Counted from the first letter of the stretch, positions 51,833 through 61,015 are shown. The stretch: DNA of 64,000 nt from Sanyastnella coralliicola (GCF_030845195.1 NZ_CP132543.1:1815501-1879500); one strand, 5' to 3'. Program-made: numbers and translations. The notes: a model not told the origin generated them from the letters alone.

Positions 51833-54403
51833 ATGACAAGGACAGTAAGTATCCTTACGATACTGTTCCTCCCTGCTTTGCTTTGTGCTCAAACATTTGT
51901 CAATGTTGCGCCTGAGAACAATTTTGTCCACCAGTTCTACGGAACAGAATATGGAACGGGCATCAGTTTCTATGATGTCAATGGTGATGGTTGGGATGAT
52001 ATTACCGTAGGCCAAGCAAACGAAACGATTTCCTTATATCTCAATATAGAAGGTGAATTATCACCTCCAATTTCTATTGGTGCCATCAATGCAAATCCGA
52101 AAGGAATCAACTGGTGTGACTACGATAACGATGGAGATCCTGACCTACTTGTTACCAACTATAATAGTACTAACCACCTCTACCGGAATGATGGAAACTT
52201 CAATAACATGTTGGACGTCACAGCTGAAGTTGGAATTCTCCACGACACATCTTACTTGAGCTATGGCATTTCTTGGGGAGACACCGATCGAGATGGAGAC
52301 TTAGATTTATATATCTGTAATTACAACGCTGACGGCATTACGAATGAGTTCTACGTCAACAATGGTGATGGCACCTTCACGGAATCTGCTGCCATGCTAG
52401 GCGTTGACGATGGCAGCTTGTGGTCTTTTCAGGGGTTATTCACGGATTATGACCATGACTTGTGGCCTGACCTGCATGTCATCAATGACCGATTACCAGC
52501 AACAAATAACTTCTACAAAAACGAGAACGGTAGCTTCTCGAATATTACCACTGAAATCGGTTTGGAGATGTACATCTTCTCGATGAACAACAGCATGGCT
52601 GATTATGACCGAGATGGTGATATGGACCTCTACGTTTCTAATAATCCATTTGGGAACTACTTAATGAGGCAAGAAGAAGACGGAACCTTCTCACACGTTT
52701 CTGAAGAAACAGGTACTTCCGTATTCGATCACAGTTGGAGTGCCCTTTGGATTGACTACGACAATGATGGCTGGGAAGATCTTCACGTAAACTGCTCACC
52801 ATTCTGGGGAGAGCCGGGTCAAAACAGGTTCTTCGTCAACCTTGAAAACGGAACCTTCTTCGAAAACGCCGCAGGAGTTGGCTTAGGCTCAGATAATGGA
52901 GCTACAAATTCTTCAGCTATGGGTGACTTGAATAATGACGGGTTCCCAGATTTCGTTGTCCAAGCTGGCGCTCCTGATTATTCGAGAATTTATCGGAATA
53001 CCGGGAATACCAACGCTTTCTTAACTGTTGACCTCGTTGGCACGGTATCAAATACAGAAGGAATTGGAGCGTGGATTGAAGTTTTTTCGGAAGGAACTAG
53101 CCAACTGAGATACACACAATCAGGGGAAGGATTCCTTACTCACAACTCAGGGAAAGAATTCATCGGACTTGGCCAGGCTGAGGTCATAGACTCAATGATT
53201 GTGGAGTGGCCTAGTGGTCATGTAGATACATTTTACGATGTTGAAATCAACCAACAGCTGAACATCGCAGAGGGCAGCTCAATGATGGCTTCCATCTTGA
53301 ATGAAGGCACTTCTATTTGTGAGGGAGATTCGCTTCTTCTGATTGCGAGTAATGGGATGAATCCTGTTTGGAACAATGGAACTGAGAATGATTCACTCTG
53401 GGTACAAGAACCAGGAGTTTATTCGTACATCACCTACTCTGAGCTCGGTATTCCATATAGCTCAACAGAGTTTACCGTTCAGTCAACTAATGATGCATCC
53501 TACACAGTTACGAATGTTGATCCCGCCTGCTTAGGTTCTGCTGATGGCGAAATTTCCATCGAATTGAATGAGAACGCTATCGCCACGGTAAACGGTGAAA
53601 ACTATGACGAACCATTGATGAACCTACCGGCAGGACAGTATGAACTTATTGTTTCTGAGGAAGGCTTATGTACGGTCACTACCATTGTTGAACTTGTTTC
53701 TCCGCCAGCAATAGAGTTGGAATTATCAATAGAAAATCCGCTGTGTGCAGGAGATTATGGCATGGCTAGCGCCGAAGCTTCCGGGGGTACAGGTGTCATT
53801 TCGATTAACTGGAATGACGTCAATCCTGATGAACTTGAACCTGACACCTATGAAGTCAACGTAATAGACGAAAATGGTTGTAGTATCAGCGAAACCTTTG
53901 AAATCGAATCTCCAGATGAAATCGTCATCGACGTTGTTACTGTTGAATCCACTGAAGGCGACAATGGCTCGATTCAGCTTGACATTTCTGGTGGAGAAGG
54001 CCCGTATACAATTAACTGGAACGGTCCGGATGGATTCTCAGATACGGGTGAATTGATTGAGAACCTCTCTCCTGGTATCTATACCGCTTCTATTGTTGAT
54101 TCAAATGGGTGCATGGAACTTGAAATTATTGACCTCGACAGCATGAACGTTGAGAATTTATTGATTTCTGATTTCCTTATTTCACCGAATCCGAGCAATG
54201 ATGTCATTTACATTTCAAACCTTCCTGTAGGTGCTTTTCAATGTAGTATTTATGGCATTGACGGTAGACTGGTTCAACAGATCATGATCCCTTCAGGAAC
54301 TGAGCAATTAGAGGTGAGTTTTACCTTTGCTGCGAGTGGAATGTTCGTCGTTCAAATTGAATCAAATCAAGGACTAGCGCGCAAGCAAATCATCAAGCGC
54401 TGA
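51833..54403 (+). CDS. FG-GAP/ASPIC-UnbV exoprotein, T9SS sorted (paralogue 2)
   Basis: 856 aa from ATG 51833; a TTG at 51800 adds 11 unlikely residues before the signal peptide MTRTVSILTILFLPALLCAQ. FG-GAP repeats (DVNGDGWDD, DYDNDGDPDLL, DTDRDGDLDLY, DYDRDGDMDLY), ASPIC/UnbV (AWIEVFSEGTSQLRYTQSGEG), SprB-like segments and a C-terminal sorting domain (FLISPNPSNDVIYIS). It is strongly similar to paralogue 3, e.g. MYIFSMNNSMADYDRDGDMD and WGEPGQNRFF are shared, so a recent tandem duplication is likely. Confidence 0.9.
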   Translation: MTRTVSILTILFLPALLCAQTFVNVAPENNFVHQFYGTEYGTGISFYDVNGDGWDDITVGQANETISLYLNIEGELSPPISIGAINANPKGINWCDYDNDGDPDLLVTNYNSTNHLYRNDGNFNNMLDVTAEVGILHDTSYLSYGISWGDTDRDGDLDLYICNYNADGITNEFYVNNGDGTFTESAAMLGVDDGSLWSFQGLFTDYDHDLWPDLHVINDRLPATNNFYKNENGSFSNITTEIGLEMYIFSMNNSMADYDRDGDMDLYVSNNPFGNYLMRQEEDGTFSHVSEETGTSVFDHSWSALWIDYDNDGWEDLHVNCSPFWGEPGQNRFFVNLENGTFFENAAGVGLGSDNGATNSSAMGDLNNDGFPDFVVQAGAPDYSRIYRNTGNTNAFLTVDLVGTVSNTEGIGAWIEVFSEGTSQLRYTQSGEGFLTHNSGKEFIGLGQAEVIDSMIVEWPSGHVDTFYDVEINQQLNIAEGSSMMASILNEGTSICEGDSLLLIASNGMNPVWNNGTENDSLWVQEPGVYSYITYSELGIPYSSTEFTVQSTNDASYTVTNVDPACLGSADGEISIELNENAIATVNGENYDEPLMNLPAGQYELIVSEEGLCTVTTIVELVSPPAIELELSIENPLCAGDYGMASAEASGGTGVISINWNDVNPDELEPDTYEVNVIDENGCSISETFEIESPDEIVIDVVTVESTEGDNGSIQLDISGGEGPYTINWNGPDGFSDTGELIENLSPGIYTASIVDSNGCMELEIIDLDSMNVENLLISDFLISPNPSNDVIYISNLPVGAFQCSIYGIDGRLVQQIMIPSGTEQLEVSFTFAASGMFVVQIESNQGLARKQIIKR

Positions 54404-54436
54404 TTTTCAACGATTTTATTAGAGCTGGAGTCAACC

Positions 54437-54458
54437 ATAGACGTTTTATTACGTCTAT
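54437..54458. other. Hairpin between paralogues 2 and 3
   Basis: ATAGACGT (54437-54444) with ACGTCTAT (54451-54458), loop of 6; no T run. Possible processing or pausing hairpin. Confidence 0.3.
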
Positions 54459-54493
54459 CAAATAACTAAACCAGACCAGCTAGGTCATCTGAC

Positions 54494-54501
54494 TAACTTT
54501 A
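54494..54501 (+). promoter_or_regulatory. Near-consensus -7 box before paralogue 3
   Basis: TAACTTTA, one base off TAnnTTTG, three bases before the ATG at 54505. If used, this gives a leaderless message. Confidence 0.35.
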
Positions 54502-54504
54502 CTA

Positions 54505-57075
54505 ATGAAATCTATCACTGGCATACTGTCAGCGGTGCTCTTGTCCTTCACTCTCTCCGCTCAAAATTTCGTCAACGTTGCGTCCGATTTCGGAATCAAT
54601 CACTCCTTCTACGGACCGGAATACGGCTGTGGTGCAAGTTTTTATGACGTCAACCATGATGGTTGGGACGACTTGACTCTTGTACAGCAATATCAACCCG
54701 TTCTTTTGTACTTGAATAATCAAGGACAGCTCGAAGATCCAATTTATGTTGGGGGTATAAACATGAACCCAAAAGGAATGAGCTGGTGTGATTACGACAA
54801 CGATGGAGACGCCGATCTCATGGTTTGTAATTATGATGGAAAAAACTTCCTCTATCAAAACAACGGTGACCTTGAGGCCATGACGGATGTCACACAGGAA
54901 GCCGGTATCTGGCACGATACCGAATATTTAACCTTCGGATTGTCATGGGGTGACATTGATCGTGACGGGGATCTTGACCTTTATATCAATAACTACAACG
55001 CAGACGGAGTCCCTAACGAATTCTACATAAACAATGGCGATGGAACATTCACGGAATCGGGGGTAGAATACGGAATTGACAATGGGAGTATGTGGTCATT
55101 TCAATCACTCTTTCTTGATACCAATCATGATCTGTGGCCTGATTTGCATGTGATCAACGATCGGCTTCCTGCCACCAACAATTTCTACATCAACCAAGGT
55201 GGTAGTTTCATTGATCAAACCACCGAATTAGGAATGGAGATGTACATTTTCTCCATGAATAACAGCATGGCCGATTATGACCGAGACGGTGATATGGACA
55301 TCTACATCTCAAATAATCCGTTTGGTAACTACCTCATGCAACAGCAAGAAGATGGCACCTACGCAGATGTAGCCGAAGAAGAAAACTGTTTAGTGAACGA
55401 CCATAGTTGGAGCGCCCTGTGGATGGATTACGACAATAATGGATGGGAAGACCTACACGTTTGTACGACCCCTTTCTGGGGCGAACCAGGTCAGAATCGG
55501 TTCTTTATCAATGATCAAGCTGGCGCATTTGTTGAAGATGCCATAGGTGTAGGTCTCCAAGATGACGACGGGGCCACCTCAACCAGCTGCCTCGGAGATT
55601 TAAATAACGATGGTTATGCCGATTTCGCGGTCATCGCTTCTGCTCCTGAAACAAGTAGAGTTTATCAAAATCAAGGAGGAACAAATCACTTCTTAACCGT
55701 AGAATTGAATGGAGTGGTATCCAATACCGAAGGCATCGGTTGCTGGATTGAGGTTTTCACCAATGGCGAAAGTCAAATTCGATATACCCAATCAGGTGAA
55801 GGATACCTTACACAAAACTCAAGGAAAGAATTCTTTGGCCTCGGGGAAATCGAAACCATTGACTCTCTTCAAATTCAGTGGATTAACGGTCATATTGACT
55901 GGTTCTATGACCTCCCAGCAGACCAACATTTATCAATTACTGAAGGCAGTTCATTAACAGCTGAAATCTCAGTGATGGAAGAAACCTTTTGCGAAGGTGA
56001 TTCCGTTCTTTTAATTGCTACGTCTTACGCCAATGCCATTTGGAATAATGAGCAAATCGGTGACTCTATTTGGATTTCCGAACCCGGCGAGTACTACTTC
56101 ACCGGTTACACGCAAGAGGGAATTCCTGTTCAGTCTGCCCCTATTATGGTTGAGTATTCTGAAAATGCCTTGGTTGAAATCGTTTACAATCATCCGAGCT
56201 GTCACGGCGCTGAAGATGGGATGATTGAGTTGATCGCCGAGGTTGATGCCTTGTTATGGCTCAATGATGAGCCTTATGAGGAAGTGGTTTATAACTGTCA
56301 GGAAGGAGTCTTCCACTATCACATTGAGCAAGATGGATTCTGTTCATCTACCCACTCTGTGGAACTTTATGCCCCTGACTCTCTGTACGTTGACCTCGTC
56401 ATTGATCAACCTTTGTGCTTTGAAGAGACGGGCAGCGTTTTACTGAGTATCGAAGGTGGCGTCGAACCCTACATAGTTGATTGGTTTGATGAAGACCCGC
56501 TTGACTTGCTCGAGGGTGATTATTTAGTTTCGATTGCCGACGCACATAACTGCCTCATTGACTCTATCATCAGTGTTACTGCACCTGGAGAGATTATCGT
56601 AGAATCGAATATCACCGAAGCAGATTTAGGTGACAATGGAATCATTAACCTGGTAATTGAAGGAGGTGTTGAACCTTACGAAGTCTTCTGGAATGGACCT
56701 GATGGCTATACTGGGGAAGGCAATAATATCACGGATTTAGAGCCAGGAATTTACACTGGGAACGTGATTGATAGCCACAATTGCAGTAAATTGGTCATTG
56801 TAGATCTTGACGGACTAAGTGCTCAGGAACTGAACCTAAATCAGGTTGAGGTTTATCCTAATCCTTGTGATGAACAGATCTTCATAAACGGTGCTGAATC
56901 AACGTTAACCAAGATACTGGTCTATGACTTAAACGGCCGGAAGATTGAAGAGCACACTGTGCTTCCTACGAATGAAGTCACAATAGTAGATGTTTCTTCT
57001 CTTTCACCGGGTGTCTACATCTTGCACCTTGTAGATACTGTTCATCAGGCCAACGTAGTGATTATGAAGAAATGA
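54505..57075 (+). CDS. FG-GAP/ASPIC-UnbV exoprotein, T9SS sorted (paralogue 3)
   Basis: 856 aa. Signal peptide MKSITGILSAVLLSFTLSAQ. Same layout as paralogue 2: FG-GAP calcium loops (DVNHDGWDD, DYDNDGDADLM, DIDRDGDLDLY, DYDRDGDMDIY), ASPIC/UnbV (GCWIEVFTNGESQIRYTQSGEG), two or three SprB-like modules (CFEETGSVLLSIEGG) and a C-terminal sorting domain (VEVYPNPCDEQIFING...SPGVYILHL). Its stop overlaps the start of paralogue 4 (ATGA), so they are coupled. Confidence 0.9.
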   Translation: MKSITGILSAVLLSFTLSAQNFVNVASDFGINHSFYGPEYGCGASFYDVNHDGWDDLTLVQQYQPVLLYLNNQGQLEDPIYVGGINMNPKGMSWCDYDNDGDADLMVCNYDGKNFLYQNNGDLEAMTDVTQEAGIWHDTEYLTFGLSWGDIDRDGDLDLYINNYNADGVPNEFYINNGDGTFTESGVEYGIDNGSMWSFQSLFLDTNHDLWPDLHVINDRLPATNNFYINQGGSFIDQTTELGMEMYIFSMNNSMADYDRDGDMDIYISNNPFGNYLMQQQEDGTYADVAEEENCLVNDHSWSALWMDYDNNGWEDLHVCTTPFWGEPGQNRFFINDQAGAFVEDAIGVGLQDDDGATSTSCLGDLNNDGYADFAVIASAPETSRVYQNQGGTNHFLTVELNGVVSNTEGIGCWIEVFTNGESQIRYTQSGEGYLTQNSRKEFFGLGEIETIDSLQIQWINGHIDWFYDLPADQHLSITEGSSLTAEISVMEETFCEGDSVLLIATSYANAIWNNEQIGDSIWISEPGEYYFTGYTQEGIPVQSAPIMVEYSENALVEIVYNHPSCHGAEDGMIELIAEVDALLWLNDEPYEEVVYNCQEGVFHYHIEQDGFCSSTHSVELYAPDSLYVDLVIDQPLCFEETGSVLLSIEGGVEPYIVDWFDEDPLDLLEGDYLVSIADAHNCLIDSIISVTAPGEIIVESNITEADLGDNGIINLVIEGGVEPYEVFWNGPDGYTGEGNNITDLEPGIYTGNVIDSHNCSKLVIVDLDGLSAQELNLNQVEVYPNPCDEQIFINGAESTLTKILVYDLNGRKIEEHTVLPTNEVTIVDVSSLSPGVYILHLVDTVHQANVVIMKK

Positions 57076-59627
57076 TATTTCGACTTTCCTTTCTGACCCT
57101 GTTTTCGCTTTTCCTTTCGCAATCGCATGCCCAGTTCACACCAATAGAAATGTCAAATATGAACATTGGATCAAATGGGTTCAATGGAAATGGAGCCAGC
57201 TTCTATGATTTCAATGGAGATGGATTCGATGATGTTAGCCTGGTCAGCGGAGATGGTCAGATAAAGTTCTATATCAATACCACCGAGGGTCAATTTGAAG
57301 AAATTGATCTAGGAATTTACGCTGCGAATGGCTCTCAGGATGCCAAGATGATTAACTGGGTCGACATCGACAATGATGGAGACGAAGATCTTTTCATCTC
57401 GTTCTATCTATCGCCGAATCGTCTTTGGTTAAACAACGGTGACCTTACATTCACTGAAATATCAGAAACCTGTGGGATTCTTCAGACGACTGCCTGGCAA
57501 ACACATGGTGTTTCTTGGGGTGACTACGATCGCGACAGTTACTTAGATGTGTACATCACCAACTACAATGTAGAGGGTATCATCACGAACTATCTCTACC
57601 GAAATCTGGGAGACGGAACTTTTGAGGATGTCACTGATTTCGCCCAAGTATCGAATCAATCTTTCAATTCTTTTCAGTCGCTTTGGTACGATTACAACGA
57701 AGATCTTTGGCCGGATCTGGTCGTGATCAATGATCGACTGCTCTATCCAAATGCCATCTATCAAAACAATGGAGACGGCACTTTCACTGAAGTAACCATT
57801 GACCTCAATTTCGATCAATGGATTTATGCCATGTCAATCACTTGCGGCGACTACGACAATGACGACGATTTCGACATCTATGTATCCAATGGATTTGAAG
57901 GAAATATCTTCATGCAATACAACGGGACGCAATACCAGGATATCGCCCCTGCCCAAGATATGGCCGTGAATTCAGTGTGTTGGGGTGCCACCTGGATCGA
58001 TTATGACTGCGATATGTGGCAGGATCTATATGTGTCTACATATGTATGGGGACAAACAGACCAGCCCAATGCCTTTTTCGTCAATACCGATGGTGAATTC
58101 TCCCGTGATGATGCCATCACTCAAAACGACATCACTGACAATTATTCTCCTATCATTGGTGACCTGACGAATGACGGCTATCCAGACATCTTTATTCATA
58201 CCCTTCAAAGCAATTCGTCAGTTGTTCTTCAAAATGATGGCGGAGACAATCGATGGCTGAAGGTGGGGCTGACAGGAACCTTATCTAATATTCAGGCGAT
58301 TGGTAGCACCATTGAGGTATGGGCAGATGGTATCAAGCAAAAGCGAATGACATTCTTAGGTGAAAACTACTTAGGACAGAATAGTCGCATGCAATTCTTT
58401 GGCCTAGGAGCTGCACAGAATATCGATTCGCTCAAAGTCACTTACCCTTCAGGACATATTGATACCTTCTTCGATTTAGCTCCGAACAATTCGTATGAAT
58501 TTGTCGAAGGTGAAACCTATCAAGCGGAAATCATCGTGACTGGTACCCTTTGCGACCAAGATTCGAATGAACTGAGTATTCAAGCGGAAGATGTAGCCGG
58601 CATCGAATGGCAAGATGGATCAGATGCCGATACGCTAGTCATAACTGAAAGCGGAGAATATTCAGCAACCATCACCAACAATCAAGGAATCTCCACTTCG
58701 GTTTCAATTGAGGTTGAACTCTTTCCTTCCCCGGTTTTGGAGCAAAACATAACGAATGTCACTTGCCATGATTATTCCGATGGTATGATTGAGTTGTTCA
58801 ATGTGAGTGGTATTCCCATTGCTTCTTGCGTTTGGAATAACGACGTGGATGATCTGGCCATCTTCGGTTTAGCAGCTGGCACATATGAATACCTCTGCAC
58901 TGATGAAAATGGCTGCACCGATACAGATTCGATCATCGTAACTCAGCCTGATCAGATTACTGCAGTTCTCTCCATCATCGAGCCTTTGTGCTTCGGCGAG
59001 ACAGGTTCAGTGTCGATTGAGGCTGAAGGCGGCACGGGAACCTTAGAATTCGATTGGAACGGCGAAGATCCTGATGCATTGCTTGCCGGCGAATACACCG
59101 TTGAAGTTAGCGATGAACTTTCTTGTTCAAGCGAATTCACTTTCGGGTTAAGTCAACCAGCGGAGCTTTCTGCGCTTATCGATATTAATAATGCATCCGA
59201 TGGAGATAACGGTTCAGCCAGCGCCGTTGCTGTAGGTGGTACTGCTCCCTATAACTTCCAATGGAGTAACGGGGATATCGGGGAGGTTGCCGATGAACTC
59301 GGTCAAGGAGTATATATTCTGAATGTCACTGATGACAATGGATGCACGTGGTCTATGAGTTTCGAAGTTATTGACCTCTCCGTGGGTGACTTGTCAGAAA
59401 CAATCAACATTTCAGCCTACATCATCGCCGGACAAATCCACATCAACAATCCGCAACAGGTAACAGGAACGATTAGCGCTTATTCAATGAATGGTCAGTT
59501 ATTGATGCAAGATCAATTGAATGGCAATCATTCGTTTAGTCTTCCCCTTGGATTCAGTGGACCGCTAGTTCTGCATCTCAGCACCACCTATGGTGTCTGG
59601 ACTTCCACCGTGCTTTCGATTGATTAG
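57072..59627 (+). CDS. FG-GAP/ASPIC-UnbV exoprotein (paralogue 4, atypical C-terminus)
   Basis: 851 aa. Signal peptide MIFRLSFLTLFSLFLSQSHAQ. FG-GAP repeats (DFNGDGFDDV, DIDNDGDEDLF, DYDRDSYLDVY, DYDNDDDFDIY), ASPIC/UnbV (AIGSTIEVWADGIKQKRMTF), SprB-like modules (CFGETGSVSIEAEGG). The C-terminal domain has the beta strands of a sorting domain (GTISAYSMNGQLLMQDQL, GPLVLHLST) but lacks the YPNP motif; the corresponding stretch reads SAYIIAGQIHINN. Either the sorting signal has decayed or it uses a variant. It overlaps paralogue 3 by four bases. Confidence 0.88.
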   Translation: MIFRLSFLTLFSLFLSQSHAQFTPIEMSNMNIGSNGFNGNGASFYDFNGDGFDDVSLVSGDGQIKFYINTTEGQFEEIDLGIYAANGSQDAKMINWVDIDNDGDEDLFISFYLSPNRLWLNNGDLTFTEISETCGILQTTAWQTHGVSWGDYDRDSYLDVYITNYNVEGIITNYLYRNLGDGTFEDVTDFAQVSNQSFNSFQSLWYDYNEDLWPDLVVINDRLLYPNAIYQNNGDGTFTEVTIDLNFDQWIYAMSITCGDYDNDDDFDIYVSNGFEGNIFMQYNGTQYQDIAPAQDMAVNSVCWGATWIDYDCDMWQDLYVSTYVWGQTDQPNAFFVNTDGEFSRDDAITQNDITDNYSPIIGDLTNDGYPDIFIHTLQSNSSVVLQNDGGDNRWLKVGLTGTLSNIQAIGSTIEVWADGIKQKRMTFLGENYLGQNSRMQFFGLGAAQNIDSLKVTYPSGHIDTFFDLAPNNSYEFVEGETYQAEIIVTGTLCDQDSNELSIQAEDVAGIEWQDGSDADTLVITESGEYSATITNNQGISTSVSIEVELFPSPVLEQNITNVTCHDYSDGMIELFNVSGIPIASCVWNNDVDDLAIFGLAAGTYEYLCTDENGCTDTDSIIVTQPDQITAVLSIIEPLCFGETGSVSIEAEGGTGTLEFDWNGEDPDALLAGEYTVEVSDELSCSSEFTFGLSQPAELSALIDINNASDGDNGSASAVAVGGTAPYNFQWSNGDIGEVADELGQGVYILNVTDDNGCTWSMSFEVIDLSVGDLSETINISAYIIAGQIHINNPQQVTGTISAYSMNGQLLMQDQLNGNHSFSLPLGFSGPLVLHLSTTYGVWTSTVLSID

Positions 59628-59696
59628 AGGATTCTTGTTGAATTGGTATCTTGGCAAAGCGTAGCGTTCCGCCGCTAGGCAGTTAAAAAAGACACC

Positions 59697-60152
59697 ATGC
59701 GTATAGAGGCAAATTCTCCAGAAGAATACATTTCGAAAATCCCCGAAGATCGTCAACCGGTCATGACGAAGTTGAGAGAGGTGATCAACACCAATCTCCC
59801 TGTAGGATTCAAGGAAGTCATGTCGTACAACATGATTGGTTGGGTCGTTCCCCACGACAAATATCCTGCTGGGTACCATTGTGATCCGAAGCTGCCTCTC
59901 CCCTTCATGAACCTGGCTTCACAAAAGAACTTCATCGCCTTTTACCACATGGGAATCTACGCCACACCCGAGCTACTCGACTGGTTCGTAGGCGAATACC
60001 CAAAGTACGTGAGCACGAAGTTAGATATGGGCAAGAGCTGTATTCGCTTGAAGAAGATGGATCAAATCCCATACGAACTCATTGGCGAATTGGTGGCTAA
60101 GATGACCGCTCAAGACTGGATTGATAAATACGAAAGCGAGATCAAACGCTAA
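59697..60152 (+). CDS. DUF1801 (YdhG-like) domain protein
   Basis: 151 aa. ANSPEEYISKIPEDRQPVMTKLREVINTNLP, FKEVMSYNMIGWVVPHD and FIAFYHMGIYATPELLDWF are the DUF1801 blocks; the C-terminal helix is Trp and Lys-rich. Function unknown, cytoplasmic. The ATG follows a short leader with a GCC-GCTA-GGC mini-hairpin at 59671-59680. It is 3 bases upstream of the methyltransferase, an operon pair. Confidence 0.87.
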   Translation: MRIEANSPEEYISKIPEDRQPVMTKLREVINTNLPVGFKEVMSYNMIGWVVPHDKYPAGYHCDPKLPLPFMNLASQKNFIAFYHMGIYATPELLDWFVGEYPKYVSTKLDMGKSCIRLKKMDQIPYELIGELVAKMTAQDWIDKYESEIKR

Positions 60153-60155
60153 ACC

Positions 60156-60956
60156 ATGGAAGACTATCTCAAAGTAAATCGTGACGCGTGGAACAAGCGC
60201 ACGACTGCTCACGTAGATTCTGAATTTTACGATAACGCCACATTCAAAGAAGGCAGAAGCAGTTTAAACGACATTGAGCTTGCCCTCATCCCTGACCTTT
60301 CAGGATTGCGTGTTCTTCATCTTCAATGTCACTTTGGTCAAGATTCAATTTCGCTAGCGCGGAAGGGTGCACAGGTAACGGCGATTGACCTATCAGACGA
60401 AGCCATCAACCAAGGCAAAGCCTTAGCAAAAGAAGTCAACATAGACGTCGAATTCATTTGCTGTGACGTCTACAGCACCCTCGATCACATCGAAGGACAG
60501 TACGACCTCGTCTTCACCAGTTACGGCACCATAGGATGGCTTCCTGACCTCAACAAATGGGCGAATGTCATTTCCCAGAGCCTCAAATCCGAAGGAAAAC
60601 TCGTCTTCGTAGAATTCCACCCCGCCGTATGGATGTTCGATGACAACATCGAACGCATCGCCTATTCATACTTCAACCGCGACGTCATCGTAGAAGAACT
60701 CGAAGGAAGCTACACCGACGGCAGCGAAGAAATCCGCGCCAAATACATCTCATGGAACCACGGCCTCGGTGAAGTATACCAAGCCCTAAAAGCCAACGGC
60801 CTCAACATCGTCGACTTCAACGAGTACGACTTCTCCCCTTACAACTGCTTCGCGACGTCGCATGAAGTTAGTCCAGGGAAATACATGCTGAAGGGCAATG
60901 AGGGGAAGATGCCGATGGTTTATTCTATTGTTGGGGTGAAAGGCGTTGGGCTTTAG
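60156..60956 (+). CDS. Class I SAM-dependent methyltransferase
   Basis: 266 aa. SAM-binding motif I as VLHLQCHFGQDSISLARKGAQVTAIDLSDEAINQGK (Gly-rich loop slightly altered: CHFGQ), motif II at DVEFICCDVY, then DLVFTSYGTIGWLPDLNKW and a C-terminal FSPYNCFATSHEVSPGKY. Small-molecule substrate unknown. Its codons at 60349-60364 carry a perfect 16-bp motif (read Ile-Ser-Leu-Ala-Arg-Lys). Its stop codon lies inside a heptamer array. Confidence 0.9.
   Translation: MEDYLKVNRDAWNKRTTAHVDSEFYDNATFKEGRSSLNDIELALIPDLSGLRVLHLQCHFGQDSISLARKGAQVTAIDLSDEAINQGKALAKEVNIDVEFICCDVYSTLDHIEGQYDLVFTSYGTIGWLPDLNKWANVISQSLKSEGKLVFVEFHPAVWMFDDNIERIAYSYFNRDVIVEELEGSYTDGSEEIRAKYISWNHGLGEVYQALKANGLNIVDFNEYDFSPYNCFATSHEVSPGKYMLKGNEGKMPMVYSIVGVKGVGL
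60349..60364 (+). repeat. Dispersed 16-bp motif, perfect copy
   Basis: TTTCGCTAGCGCGGAA in the methyltransferase gene, read in a different frame from the copies at 2246 and 49781. Confidence 0.85.
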
Positions 60957-60961
60957 GCGTT
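60941..60961. repeat. Heptamer array over the methyltransferase stop
   Basis: AGGCGTT, GGGCTTT, AGGCGTT then AG. It contains the stop codon of the upstream gene (60954-60956) and so encodes its last residues, Gly-Val-Gly-Leu. Confidence 0.7.
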
Positions 60962-61015
60962 AGTAGATTGGTTATTTGACTTCGCATTCAACCGAATGCA
61001 CTCTGAATGTAATAT

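Noticed and set aside
6484-59680. Shared 5' leader word TTCCGCCG[T/C]TAGGC before htpG and before the DUF1801 gene
   Set aside because: Only two copies and one mismatch; part of it is a heptamer-type word, so it is not separable from the repeat background.
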